Shown in pieces: positions 23,910-32,565 of a stretch of DNA of 52,168 nt. Both the position numbers and the translations under genes were made by a program. Origin of the DNA: Nocardioides lacusdianchii (GTDB lineage: Bacteria; Actinomycetota; Actinomycetes; Propionibacteriales; Nocardioidaceae); the NCBI RefSeq assembly GCF_020102855.1, contig NZ_JADHZD010000023.1:1-52168 (forward strand), in the 5' to 3' direction. The notes below the pieces were generated by a model. It saw only the letters and a program-made list of their open reading frames with translations, was not told the DNA's origin and searched no databases. The stretch's first letter is position 1, and the number at the start of each line of letters is the position of its first letter.

Positions 23910-25217
23910 TCAGCGCGCCGGGCGGTGGTCGACGATGCGACGCATCTTCCCGACCGAGCGCTCGATCGAGGCCACGTCGACCACGTCCACGGTCACGCTG
24001 ACACCGATCGACGCCTTGATCCTGCGGGCGAGCTCGGCCTCGGCGGCTGCCACCTCGTCCGGCGTGGTGTGCTCGCGGCGCTCGACCCGGACGGTGAGGG
24101 TGTCGAGGTTGCCGCTCCGGTCGAGGTGGCACTGGAAGTGCGGCGACAGCGCCGGCAGCCCGAGGACGATCTCCTCGATCTGGGTCGGGAAGAGGTTCAC
24201 CCCGCGCAGGATGATCATGTCGTCGGTGCGGCCGGTGATCTTCTCCATCCGCCGCATCGTGCGGGCCGTGCCCGGCAGCAGCCGGGTGAGGTCGCGGGTG
24301 CGGTAGCGGATGACCGGCATGGCCTGCTTGGTGAGCGTGGTGAACACCAGCTCCCCCTCCTCGCCGTCGGGCAGCACCTCGCCCGTCACCGGATCGATGA
24401 TCTCGGGGTAGAAGTGGTCCTCCCACACGTGCAGGCCGTCCTTGGTCTCCACGCACTCGCTCGCCACGCCGGGACCGATCACCTCGGACAGGCCGTAGAT
24501 GTCGACGGCGTGCATGTCGGTGCGCTCCTCCATCTCGCGGCGCATGTCGTTGGTCCACGGCTCGGCACCGAAGATCCCGACCTTGAGCGAGGTCGAGCGC
24601 GGGTCGACGCCCTGCGCCTCCATCTCGTCGATGATCGAGAGCATGTAGGACGGCGTCACCATGATCACGTCGGGCTCGAAGTCCACGATCAGCTGCACCT
24701 GGCGCTGCGTCATGCCTCCGGAGACCGGCACCACCGTGCAGCCGAGGCGCTCGGCCCCGGCGTGGGCGCCGAGTCCGCCGGTGAAGAGCCCGTAGCCGTA
24801 GGCGTTGTGCAGCACCATCCCGCGGCGCCCGCCGGCCGCGCGGATCGAGCGGGCCACGACGTCTGCCCACATGTCGAGGTCGTCGCGGGTGTAGCCGACC
24901 ACGGTCGGCTTGCCGGTCGTGCCGCTGGAGGCGTGGAGGCGTACGACGTCCTCGCGCGGCACCGCGAACATGCCGAACGGGTAGTTGTCGCGCAGCGTCG
25001 CCTTGGTCGTGAACGGCAGCCGGGCCAGGTCGGCCAGCGACCCGATGTCGTCCGGGCCGACGCCGGCCTCGTCGAAGGCGCGGCTGTAGTGGGGGACGTG
25101 GTCGTAGGCGTGGCGCACCGACCACCGGAGCCGCTCGAGCTGCAGGGCGCGCAGGTCCTCCAGCGGAGCGGTCTCGATCCGGTCGAGGTCGCCGGGCCGG
25201 GGTGTCAGGTCGAGCAC
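23910..25217 (-). CDS. paaK: Phenylacetate-CoA ligase
   Basis: This 435-residue adenylate-forming enzyme shows the ATP loop HASSGTTGKPTVVGYT, then YGLFTGGLGAHAGAERLG, GAEPWTNDMR, IYGLSEVIGPGVASEC and the hinge TGRTDDMIILRGVNLFPTQIEE, all as in PaaK. It converts phenylacetate, ATP and CoA to phenylacetyl-CoA, the entry step of the paa pathway encoded to the right. Length is normal. It starts at GTG 25217, divergent from the TetR regulator 59 bp away. Confidence 0.95.
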   Translation of the reverse strand: MLDLTPRPGDLDRIETAPLEDLRALQLERLRWSVRHAYDHVPHYSRAFDEAGVGPDDIGSLADLARLPFTTKATLRDNYPFGMFAVPREDVVRLHASSGTTGKPTVVGYTRDDLDMWADVVARSIRAAGGRRGMVLHNAYGYGLFTGGLGAHAGAERLGCTVVPVSGGMTQRQVQLIVDFEPDVIMVTPSYMLSIIDEMEAQGVDPRSTSLKVGIFGAEPWTNDMRREMEERTDMHAVDIYGLSEVIGPGVASECVETKDGLHVWEDHFYPEIIDPVTGEVLPDGEEGELVFTTLTKQAMPVIRYRTRDLTRLLPGTARTMRRMEKITGRTDDMIILRGVNLFPTQIEEIVLGLPALSPHFQCHLDRSGNLDTLTVRVERREHTTPDEVAAAEAELARRIKASIGVSVTVDVVDVASIERSVGKMRRIVDHRPAR

Positions 25218-25276
25218 GGTGTGGTCCTCCGGGTCGCGGGCGTGTCGGGGGTGTGGGTCGTGGGAAGGTGTCCGGC

Positions 25277-25945
25277 ATGGCAGAGAGGTCGGAGGGCGCG
25301 TCGCGTCGGGGACGCCCCGGCCACGACCAGCAGGCCGTGGTGCGGGTGGCGGTCGACCTCTTCAACCGGCAGGGCTACGACGCCACGAGCGTGGGCGACG
25401 TGGCCCGGGAGCTGGGGCTGACGAAGTCGGCGATCTACCACCACGTGCCGAGCAAGGAGCACCTGCTCCAGAGCGCCGTGGACGAGGCCCTCGACGCCCT
25501 GACCGCGGCGCTCGACGCCGTGTCGACCACCGACGGCCTCGACGCCGAGCAGCGCCTGCGCGCCGCCGTACGCAACAGCGTGACAGTGCTGGTCGACCAC
25601 CTGCCCGCGGTGACCCTGCTGCTGCGGGTGCACGGCAACACCCCGGTCGAGAAGGCGGCGCTCGCGCGCCGGCGGGGCATCGACGAGCGGCTGGCCGACA
25701 TGGTCCGCGACGCGGTCGACGAGGGCGTGCTCCGCGACGACCTCGACCCGCTCGTGATCAGCCGGCTGCTCTTCGGGATGGTGAACTCGCTGGTCGAGTG
25801 GGTGCGCCCCGGCGTGGAGGCGGCACCGCTGACCGACGCGGTGGTGGCGCTGGCCTTCGACGGGCTCACCCACGGGGCGCAATCCCCCGGTCCGCGCCCC
25901 TCGGATCAGGCAGGGTCCGGCTCCGGCCGCGGAACTCCGCGATGA
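25277..25945 (+). CDS. TetR regulator, probable PaaR
   Basis: This 222-residue TetR protein has its HTH at about 36-60 (SVGDVARELGLTKSAIYHHVPSKEHLLQSAVDEAL). It lies between paaK and paaI, which suggests it senses phenylacetyl-CoA and controls this cluster, probably through the palindrome at 30195-30214. ATG 25277 follows GGAAGG. Its 3' end overlaps the end of the convergent paaI gene by 80 bp; both tails there are Pro/Gly/Arg-rich and look like run-on extensions. Confidence 0.85.
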   Translation: MAERSEGASRRGRPGHDQQAVVRVAVDLFNRQGYDATSVGDVARELGLTKSAIYHHVPSKEHLLQSAVDEALDALTAALDAVSTTDGLDAEQRLRAAVRNSVTVLVDHLPAVTLLLRVHGNTPVEKAALARRRGIDERLADMVRDAVDEGVLRDDLDPLVISRLLFGMVNSLVEWVRPGVEAAPLTDAVVALAFDGLTHGAQSPGPRPSDQAGSGSGRGTPR

Positions 25946-26303
25946 CCTCGCCTGCCTCGGGGTCGTCGGCGCGCACCGTGACGTCGTAGATCCCCGACCG
26001 GCCGCGGCGCGAGACCTCGCGCGCCTCCGCGTGCAGGACCTGGCCGAGGCGACCCGGCTGGAGGAAGTCGATCGAGAACCCCGCTGCCACCGTCACCGGC
26101 CCGTGGGAGTTGCAGGCCAGCGCGAAGGCGGAGTCGGCCAGGCTGGCGATCACCCCGCCGTGGCAGAGGTCGTGGCCGTTGACCATGTCAGGCCGCACGA
26201 GCATCGACACCCGCGCGCGACCGGGCGCCACCTCGACCGCCTGCATGCCGAGCATCGCGCTGGCCGCGTCGTCGGCCCACATCCCCATCGCCGCGTCGTG
26301 CAC
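25866..26303 (-). CDS. paaI: Hydroxyphenylacetyl-CoA thioesterase PaaI
   Basis: This 145-residue hot-dog-fold thioesterase has the motif NGHDLCHGGVIASLADSAFALACNSHG (catalytic Asp in ADSAF), as in PaaI. It hydrolyses dead-end phenylacetyl-CoA derivatives and rescues CoA. GTG 26303 is 6 bp after the paaE stop, so it is the last gene of the paaABCDE-I operon. The C-terminal tail (LPDPRGADRGIAPRG) lies in the overlap with the TetR gene. Confidence 0.88.
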   Translation of the reverse strand: MHDAAMGMWADDAASAMLGMQAVEVAPGRARVSMLVRPDMVNGHDLCHGGVIASLADSAFALACNSHGPVTVAAGFSIDFLQPGRLGQVLHAEAREVSRRGRSGIYDVTVRADDPEAGEVIAEFRGRSRTLPDPRGADRGIAPRG

Positions 26304-26309
26304 GTCGGC

Positions 26310-27395
26310 CTAGGCGTCGAAGTCGACGGTGACGGCGTCGCCGAGCGGGAAGCTCTGGCAGGTCAGCACGAAGCCGGCCTCGACCTCGGCGGGCTCGAGC
26401 GCGTAGTTGCGGCGCATGTCGACCTCGCCCTCGACCACCTTCGCGCGGCAGGTGCCGCACACGCCGCCCTTGCAGGCGAAGGGCAAGTCCGAGCGCGTGG
26501 CCTGGGCGCTGTCGAGGATGCTCTGGTCCTGCGGCAGCGCCGCCGTGGCCGAGAGGCCGTCGAGCACCACCGTGACGTCGGTGGTCGCGCCCTCGCGCAC
26601 CGCGACGGGACGGTGGAGCTCCGGCGGCGGGGCGTCGACGTAGAACAGCTCGGCGTGCACGCGGTCGTCGGCGACGCCGAGCTCGCGCAGCACGTCGCGC
26701 GCCTGCTCGACCATGGCGTACGGCCCGCACAGCCAGACGTGGTCGAACCGGCCGACCGGCAGCAGCGAGGTGAGGATGCGCCGGATCCGGTCGGCGTCGA
26801 GCCGGCCGGAGAACAGCTCGACGTCGCGCGGCTCGCGCGACAGCACGTGCACCAGCTGGAGGCGCGCGCCGTGGGAGTTCTTGAGGTCGCCGAGCTCCTC
26901 GGAGAACATCACCGAGGAGGTGGTGCGGTTGCCGTAGACCAGCGCCACCTCGGCGTCGCCGCCCGCGAGCAGCGACCCCGCGATCGACAGCATCGGGGTG
27001 ATCCCCGAGCCCGCGGCGAGGCACAGGTGCCGCCCACCGGTGGCGGGATCGACGGTGAAGCTGCCGGTCGGGACCTGCACGTCGACCTCGTCACCGGGGC
27101 GGACGTCGCGGACCAGCCAGCGGGAGAACAACCCGTCCGGGATCTCACGCACCCCGATGCGGGGAGCCGCGCCCGCGGGCGCGCAGATCGAGTAGGTGCG
27201 GCGCTCCTCGCGCCCGTCGATCGTGCGGCGCAGGGTCAGCGACTGCCCCGGCGCGAAGTCGTACTCCCCCGCCAGGCCCGCCGGCACGTCGAAGGTGATC
27301 GCCGCGGAGTCGTCGGTCAGCGGCTCGACGCGCGCGACCGTGAGCGTGTGGAACGCGGCCGATCGCGTACGCCGTGGGGTGTCGAGGACCGTCAT
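26310..27395 (-). CDS. paaE: Phenylacetyl-CoA epoxidase reductase subunit PaaE
   Basis: This 361-residue flavo-iron-sulfur reductase contains an FAD domain (RRTYSICAP), an NAD(P)-binding domain (LAAGSGITPMLSIAGSLL; VWLCGPYAMVEQARDVL) and a C-terminal plant-type [2Fe-2S] ferredoxin (FACKGGVCGTCRAKVVEGEV, then VLTCQSFP). It passes electrons from NADPH to the PaaAC oxygenase. Its ATG (27395) shares a base with the paaD stop (TGATG), so translation is coupled. Confidence 0.95.
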   Translation of the reverse strand: MTVLDTPRRTRSAAFHTLTVARVEPLTDDSAAITFDVPAGLAGEYDFAPGQSLTLRRTIDGREERRTYSICAPAGAAPRIGVREIPDGLFSRWLVRDVRPGDEVDVQVPTGSFTVDPATGGRHLCLAAGSGITPMLSIAGSLLAGGDAEVALVYGNRTTSSVMFSEELGDLKNSHGARLQLVHVLSREPRDVELFSGRLDADRIRRILTSLLPVGRFDHVWLCGPYAMVEQARDVLRELGVADDRVHAELFYVDAPPPELHRPVAVREGATTDVTVVLDGLSATAALPQDQSILDSAQATRSDLPFACKGGVCGTCRAKVVEGEVDMRRNYALEPAEVEAGFVLTCQSFPLGDAVTVDFDA

Positions 27396-27883
27396 CAGAT
27401 CTCCTTGACGTGCTCGAAGGGCTCCGCGCACGCGGTGCAGCGGTAGAGGGCCTTGCAGGCGGTGGCGCCGAACTCCGAGGTCAGCTCCACCTCGGTCGAC
27501 GAGCAGCGCGGGCACGCGAGGTCGCGGCGCACGGGCAGGAGCGTCAGGGGGACGGGACCGGCGCGGTGGGGCGTGGGACCGGGAGCGGAGAGACCGTGGT
27601 CGCGCAGCGCCTGCCGGCCGCGGTCGGTGATCCAGTCGCTCGACCACGCCGGGGACAGCGAGACCTCCACCGTGGCGGTGTAGCCGGCATCGGCGAGGCG
27701 GTGGACCAGGTCGTCGCGCATCGTGGCCATCGCCGGGCAGCCGGAGTAGGTGGGCGTGATCGTGACGGTGACGCGACTCCCCTCCTCGCGCACCCCGCGC
27801 AGCACGCCGAGGTCCTCGAGGGTCAGCATCGGCATCTCGGGGTCGGTGACCGACGCGGCGACCTCACGCGCGCGCACGCTCAC
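27395..27883 (-). CDS. paaD: Phenylacetyl-CoA epoxidase maturation subunit PaaD
   Basis: This 162-residue protein belongs to the DUF59/MIP18 iron-sulfur assembly family: VTDPEMPMLTLEDLGVLRGV, ITPTYSGCPAMATM. The C-terminal zinc-ribbon-like region LACPRCSSTEVELTSEFGAT then CKALYRCTACAEPF is distinctive of PaaD. It is needed for a functional epoxidase, presumably for metal-centre assembly. GTG 27883 overlaps the paaC stop (GTGA). Confidence 0.93.
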   Translation of the reverse strand: MSVRAREVAASVTDPEMPMLTLEDLGVLRGVREEGSRVTVTITPTYSGCPAMATMRDDLVHRLADAGYTATVEVSLSPAWSSDWITDRGRQALRDHGLSAPGPTPHRAGPVPLTLLPVRRDLACPRCSSTEVELTSEFGATACKALYRCTACAEPFEHVKEI

Positions 27884-28833
27884 CACCGGCCCGTGGGGTG
27901 GGCGCGGGCCACGACCTGCATCTCGGCGAGCATCCGCGACAGCGCCTCGGAGTGCAGGCCGTCGCGTCCGGTGCGACCGCGTACGCCGGCCAGCGGCTGG
28001 CCGTCGGGACGGTCGACCTCGCTCACGGCGAGCACCTGCTCGAGCACCACCTCGACCGCGCTGGCCACGGAGTCCGGGGCGACGCCGACGCCGGCCTCGG
28101 CCACGGACTGCTCGACGGGGTGCGTGGTGAGGAGCTCGGGGTAGAGGGGCCACAGCTCGCGCAGCGCCGCCTCGAGGCGTCGGCGGGACTCGTCCGTGCC
28201 CTGGGCGAGGGTGAGGAACCAGCGGCCGGCGTAGTCGCGGTGGTAGGCCAGCTCCTTGACGCCCTTGACCGCGATGGCGGAGAGCACCGGGTCGCGGCTG
28301 GAGGCGAGCTGCTCGAGGAGCGCGAGCCGCACGCTGGAGAAGAGCAGCAGCCGCACGACCGTGTGCGCGAAGTCGCCGTTGGGGACCTCGGCCAGCCGGA
28401 CGTTGCGGAAGTCACCGGCCTCGCGGAAGAACGCCAGCGCGTCCTCGGCAGGGACCGGCGAGCCCTCGGGCAGCGCGGGCACGACGGCGGGGTCGGCAGC
28501 TGCGGCCCGTGCGAGCAGGAGCCGCGCCTGGCCCAGGAGGTCGAGCGCGGTGTTGGCCAGCGCGATGTCCTCCTCGAGGTCGGGGGCACGGCTGCACCAC
28601 TCCGAGAGCCGGTGCGACATCACGAGCGCGTCGTCGCCGAGCATCAGGCAGTAGGCCGCCAGGGCCGCGGGGTCGACGTCGGCGGGGACCGTGGTGTCGA
28701 CCCCGGCCAGCGGGTCCTCGAAGTCTGTGCCGAAGGCCCACTGGGAGGAGTCTCCGGCGACCTCGTGGTGCTCGAGCAGGCCGTCGTAGGCGCTCCCGGC
28801 GGACACGTTGGGGTCGGGGGTGAGGTGCGACAT
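27880..28833 (-). CDS. paaC: Phenylacetyl-CoA epoxidase structural subunit PaaC
   Basis: This 317-residue ferritin-like protein (LMLGDDALVMSHRLSEWCSRAPDLEEDIALAN, KELAYHRDYAGRWFLTLAQGTDES) is the non-catalytic partner of PaaA. It has an N-terminal extension of roughly 25 low-complexity residues before AFGTDFEDPLAG. The ATG at 28833 is 8 bp after the paaB stop. Confidence 0.94.
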   Translation of the reverse strand: MSHLTPDPNVSAGSAYDGLLEHHEVAGDSSQWAFGTDFEDPLAGVDTTVPADVDPAALAAYCLMLGDDALVMSHRLSEWCSRAPDLEEDIALANTALDLLGQARLLLARAAAADPAVVPALPEGSPVPAEDALAFFREAGDFRNVRLAEVPNGDFAHTVVRLLLFSSVRLALLEQLASSRDPVLSAIAVKGVKELAYHRDYAGRWFLTLAQGTDESRRRLEAALRELWPLYPELLTTHPVEQSVAEAGVGVAPDSVASAVEVVLEQVLAVSEVDRPDGQPLAGVRGRTGRDGLHSEALSRMLAEMQVVARAHPTGRW

Positions 28834-28841
28834 CGGGTTCC

Positions 28842-29210
28842 TCACATGTGGGGGACGTCGTCGGGGATGGAGTAGAAGGTCGGGTGGCGGTAGACCTTGT
28901 CGCCGCTGGGAGCGAACATCGGGTCCTTCTCGTCCGGGCTGGACGCGGCGACGTGGCGCGCCTGCACGACCCAGACGCTGACGCCCTCGTTGCGGCGGGT
29001 GTAGACGTCGCGGGCGTGGCGCAGCGCCATCTCGTCGTCGGCGGCGTGCAGCGAGCCGACGTGGACGTGGTTGAGGCCGCGCTTGCCGCGCACGAACACC
29101 TCGTAGAGCGGCCACTCGCGCTCCGAGCCGTGCCCCGGCTTCGCCGCGGGGACACCCTGGAGCGGGACCGCGCCGTGGCCGCCCTCGGTGGTGAAGTCCT
29201 GCCCGCTCAC
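28842..29210 (-). CDS. paaB: Phenylacetyl-CoA epoxidase subunit PaaB
   Basis: This 122-residue protein has the PaaB core WPLYEVFVRGKRGLNHVHVG, DDEMALRHARDVYTRRNEGVSVWVV. An N-terminal extension of about 30 Gly-rich residues is common in actinobacteria. PaaB bridges the PaaAC heterodimers. Start GTG 29210 overlaps the paaA stop as GTGA. Confidence 0.94.
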   Translation of the reverse strand: MSGQDFTTEGGHGAVPLQGVPAAKPGHGSEREWPLYEVFVRGKRGLNHVHVGSLHAADDEMALRHARDVYTRRNEGVSVWVVQARHVAASSPDEKDPMFAPSGDKVYRHPTFYSIPDDVPHM

Positions 29211-30172
29211 GCGCGCGCCGCCTCTCGCTGGCGGTCGGCGAAGGCCAGGGCCGCCTCGCGGACCCAGGCGCCGTCCTCGTGGGCCGTGCGGCGGTGCGCG
29301 ATGCGCTGGGCGTTGCAGGGACCGTTTCCCTTCACGACCTGCATGAACTCGTCCCAGTCGGGCTCGCCGAAGTCGTGGTGGCCGCGCTCGGCGTTCCACT
29401 TCAGGTCCGGGTCGGGGAAGGTGACCCCGAGGGCCTCGGCCTGCGGCACGGACATGTCGACGAAGCGCTGGCGCAGGTCGTCGTTGGTGTTGCGCTTGAT
29501 CCCCCACGCCATCGACTGGGCGGTGTTGGGCGAGTCCTCGTCGGGCGGGCCGAACATCATCAGAGCCGGCCACCAGAACCGGTTCACCGACTCCTGCACC
29601 ATCGCGCGCTGCTCCTCGGTGCCCTGCATCATCGTCATCAGCAGCTCGTAGCCCTGGCGCTGGTGGAAGGACTCCTCCTTGCACACCCGGATCATGGCGC
29701 GGCCGTAGGGACCGTAGGACGTGCGGCACAGCGGGACCTGGTTGCAGATCGCCGCACCGTCGACCAGCCAGCCGATCGTGCCGACGTCGGCGTACGACAG
29801 CGTCGGGTAGTTGAAGATCGAGGAGTACTTCTGGCGGCCCTCGATGAGCATCTCGGTCAGCTCGCCGCGCGAGACGCCAAGGGTCTCGGCCGCGGAGTAG
29901 AGGTAGAGCCCGTGGCCGGCCTCGTCCTGAACCTTGGCCAGCAGGATCGCCTTGCGGCGCAGGCTCGGGGCTCGGGTGATCCAGTTGCCCTCCGGCTGCA
30001 TGCCGATGATCTCGCTGTGCGCGTGCTGGGCGATCTGGCGCACGAGGGTCTTGCGATAGCCCTCCGGCATCCAGTCGCGGGGCTCGATGCGCTCGCTGCG
30101 CGCGATCGTGTCCTCGAAGCGCGCCTCCAGCGCGGACAGCTGGGCGTCGGTCGCCGTGTCGCTCGTGGTCAC
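29207..30172 (-). CDS. paaA: Phenylacetyl-CoA epoxidase catalytic subunit PaaA
   Basis: This 321-residue diiron oxygenase has metal-ligand regions QDEAGHGLYLYSAAE and CKEESFHQRQGYELLM. It forms the ring 1,2-epoxide of phenylacetyl-CoA using O2 and electrons from PaaE. GGAGGAG sits just upstream of GTG 30172. It is first of the overlapping paaABCDE-I operon; its promoter region contains a TetR-type palindrome shared with the divergent paaZ. Confidence 0.95.
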   Translation of the reverse strand: MTTSDTATDAQLSALEARFEDTIARSERIEPRDWMPEGYRKTLVRQIAQHAHSEIIGMQPEGNWITRAPSLRRKAILLAKVQDEAGHGLYLYSAAETLGVSRGELTEMLIEGRQKYSSIFNYPTLSYADVGTIGWLVDGAAICNQVPLCRTSYGPYGRAMIRVCKEESFHQRQGYELLMTMMQGTEEQRAMVQESVNRFWWPALMMFGPPDEDSPNTAQSMAWGIKRNTNDDLRQRFVDMSVPQAEALGVTFPDPDLKWNAERGHHDFGEPDWDEFMQVVKGNGPCNAQRIAHRRTAHEDGAWVREAALAFADRQREAARA

Positions 30173-30194
30173 CGCTCCTCCTCCGGATGGGCTT

Positions 30195-30214
30195 TACTGA
30201 CCGAACGGTCTGTA
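30195..30214. promoter_or_regulatory. TetR-type operator between paaA and paaZ
   Basis: TACTGACCGAACGGTCTGTA is a 20-bp dyad with a single mismatched pair (core GACCG-AA-CGGTC). It lies 22 bp upstream of paaA and about 86 bp upstream of paaZ, in an AT-rich patch containing TATTAC. It is the likely site for the TetR protein at 25277-25945. Confidence 0.78.
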
Positions 30215-30300
30215 TTACTTTTGCACGACGCGCCCCGTGCGTGCAAGCACCGGGGAGCACCCGCGTGCCCCGCCCCTCCCCCGGACCCGATGGAGCCGTC

Positions 30301-32319
30301 GTGACCCGTTTGCTCGAGAGCTACGCCGCAGGACGCTGGTTCACCTCCTCCGCCGAGGGCGACCCGCTGCTCGACGCCTCCACGGGCGAGGAGGTCGCGC
30401 GCATCTCCAGCTCCGGCCTCGACCTCGGCGCGATGGCCCACCACGCCCGCGCCGTGGGCGGCCCCGCGATCCGGGCGCTGACGTTCCACGAGCGCGCCCT
30501 GCTCCTCAAGGAGCTCGCGACCCACCTGACGGGTCTCAAGGACGAGCTCTACGAGCTGTCGCTGCGCACCGGCGCGACCCGGCGCGACTCGATGATCGAC
30601 ATCGACGGCGGCTTCGGCACCGTCTTCAGCTACTCCTCCAAGAGCCGCCGCGAGCTCCCCAACGACGTCGTCGTGTGCGACGGCGACCTCGAGCAGCTCG
30701 GCCGGACCGGCATCTTCATGGGCCAGCACGTCTACACCTCGCGCCCCGGCGTGGCCGTCCAGATCAATGCCTTCAACTTCCCCGTCTGGGGCATGCTCGA
30801 GAAGCTCGCGCCGGCCTTCGTCGCCGGGCTCCCCTCGCTGGTCAAGCCGGCCAGCCAGACGGCGTACCTCACCGAGCTGGTCGTGCGCCGGATCATCGAG
30901 TCGGGCCTCCTCCCCGAGGGCTCCCTCCAGCTGCTGTCGGGCTCGGCCGGCGACCTGCTCGACCACCTCGGCGTGCAGGACTCGGTCGCCTTCACCGGCT
31001 CGGCGCACACCGCCGGCATCCTGCGCCAGCACCCGTCGGTGCTGCACGGGGGCGTGCAGCTCCAGGTCGAGGCAGACTCGCTCAACTGCTCCGTGCTCGG
31101 ACCCGACGTGGCCGCCGGCGACCCCGAGTGGGACCTGTTCGTCAAGGGCGTCGTCACCGAGATGACCGCCAAGGCAGGCCAGAAGTGCACGGCCATCCGT
31201 CGCGTCATCGTGCCGTCGGCGGTCGCCGACGAGATGACCGAGGCGATCCGGACGAGGCTCGCGTCGGTCACGGTCGGGCACCCGGACGACGAGTCGGTGC
31301 GGATGGGTCCGCTCGCCTCGCTCGGCCAGCGCCAGGAGGTCCGCAAGGCCGTCGAAGCACTGCGGTCGTCGTGCGACGTCGTGCTCGACGAGGTCGAGGT
31401 CGTCGGCGACGGCCGCGGCGCCTTCATGTCGCCGGTGCTGCTGCGCGCCCGCGCCGGAGCCGTCGAGCCCCACGACGTCGAGCCCTTCGGGCCGGTGTCG
31501 ACGGTGATGACGTACGACTCGCTCGACGAGGCGATCGCACTGGCCGCGCGCGGCAAGGGCTCGCTCGTCGGTTCGGTCGTGACGCACGACCCGGCCGTCG
31601 CCCGCAGCCTCGTCCTCGGCCTGGCTCCGTGGCACGGCCGCATCCTGGTCCTGGACCGTGACGACGCGCCCGAGTCGACCGGCCACGGCTCGCCGCTGCC
31701 GATGCTGGTGCACGGCGGCCCCGGTCGCGCGGGTGGCGGCGAGGAGCTCGGCGGCGTACGCGGCGTGCTGCACCACATGCAGCGCTCGGCGATCCAGGCC
31801 TCTCCCGACATGCTGACCGCGATCACCGGTCGCTGGACGCGCGGCTCGCAGCGCACGGTCACGCCCGAGCACCCGTTCCGCCACTCGCTGGCCACGCTCG
31901 CGGTCGGCGACACGATCGTCTCCGAGCCGCGCGTGATCTCGCTCGAGGACATCGACCACTTCTCGGACTTCACCGGCGACACGTTCTACGCCCACACCGA
32001 CCCCGAGGCGGCGGCCCAGAACCCGCTGTTCGGCGGGATCGTCGCGCACGGCTACCTCATCGTGTCGATGGCGGCCGGCCTGTTCGTCGACCCTGCGCCG
32101 GGGCCCGTGCTGGCGAACTTCGGGGTCGACAACCTCCGCTTCCTCACCCCGGTCAAGGCCGGCGACGCGATCCGGGTGACGCTGACGGTCAAGCAGATCA
32201 CCCCGCGCTCGTCCGCCGACTACGGCGAGGTCCGCTGGGACGCCCTGGTGGTCAACGGCGACGACGAGCCGGTCGCGACGTACGACGTGCTGACACTGGT
32301 GGCGAAGGACGCCTCCTGA
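30301..32319 (+). CDS. paaZ: Bifunctional PaaZ: oxepin-CoA hydrolase / semialdehyde dehydrogenase
   Basis: This 672-residue fusion has an N-terminal aldehyde dehydrogenase (about 1-520; nucleophile Cys296 in KAGQKCTAIRRVIV) and a C-terminal MaoC hydratase (about 530-672; FSDFTGDTFYAHTDPEAA, FGGIVAHGYLIVSMAAG). It opens oxepin-CoA and oxidises the resulting aldehyde to 3-oxo-5,6-dehydrosuberyl-CoA. GTG 30301 follows GGAG. The isomerase PaaG, which makes oxepin-CoA, and the beta-oxidation genes paaF, paaH and paaJ are not in this window. Confidence 0.94.
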   Translation: MTRLLESYAAGRWFTSSAEGDPLLDASTGEEVARISSSGLDLGAMAHHARAVGGPAIRALTFHERALLLKELATHLTGLKDELYELSLRTGATRRDSMIDIDGGFGTVFSYSSKSRRELPNDVVVCDGDLEQLGRTGIFMGQHVYTSRPGVAVQINAFNFPVWGMLEKLAPAFVAGLPSLVKPASQTAYLTELVVRRIIESGLLPEGSLQLLSGSAGDLLDHLGVQDSVAFTGSAHTAGILRQHPSVLHGGVQLQVEADSLNCSVLGPDVAAGDPEWDLFVKGVVTEMTAKAGQKCTAIRRVIVPSAVADEMTEAIRTRLASVTVGHPDDESVRMGPLASLGQRQEVRKAVEALRSSCDVVLDEVEVVGDGRGAFMSPVLLRARAGAVEPHDVEPFGPVSTVMTYDSLDEAIALAARGKGSLVGSVVTHDPAVARSLVLGLAPWHGRILVLDRDDAPESTGHGSPLPMLVHGGPGRAGGGEELGGVRGVLHHMQRSAIQASPDMLTAITGRWTRGSQRTVTPEHPFRHSLATLAVGDTIVSEPRVISLEDIDHFSDFTGDTFYAHTDPEAAAQNPLFGGIVAHGYLIVSMAAGLFVDPAPGPVLANFGVDNLRFLTPVKAGDAIRVTLTVKQITPRSSADYGEVRWDALVVNGDDEPVATYDVLTLVAKDAS

Positions 32320-32345
32320 CGCAGCGGCCGGTATACGTTCGGGCC

Positions 32346-32561
32346 ATGGCGAAGAAGAGCTGGTCCGACATGACCCCGACGCAGAAGAAGATCGTCGTCG
32401 CGACGGGGATCGCAGAGATCGCCCTGACCACGTGGTGCCTGCGCGACCTCAAGCAGCGACCCGCGGAGCTGGTGCGCGGACCGAAGGTGCTGTGGGGACC
32501 GGCACTGTCGGTGCAGCCCGTGGGCCCGATCGCCTACGTGGTGTGGGGCCGCAGGCGCTGA
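32346..32561 (+). CDS. Small membrane protein, PLDc_N-like
   Basis: This 71-residue protein has two hydrophobic segments (KIVVATGIAEIALTTWCL and LWGPALSVQPVGPIAYVVWG) separated by a basic/polar stretch, followed by GRRR. The pattern resembles the stand-alone phospholipase-D N-terminal membrane module (PLDc_N) common in actinobacteria. It is not related to the PLD-like protein at 5101. No function is known. Confidence 0.72.
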   Translation: MAKKSWSDMTPTQKKIVVATGIAEIALTTWCLRDLKQRPAELVRGPKVLWGPALSVQPVGPIAYVVWGRRR

Positions 32562-32565
32562 GGCG

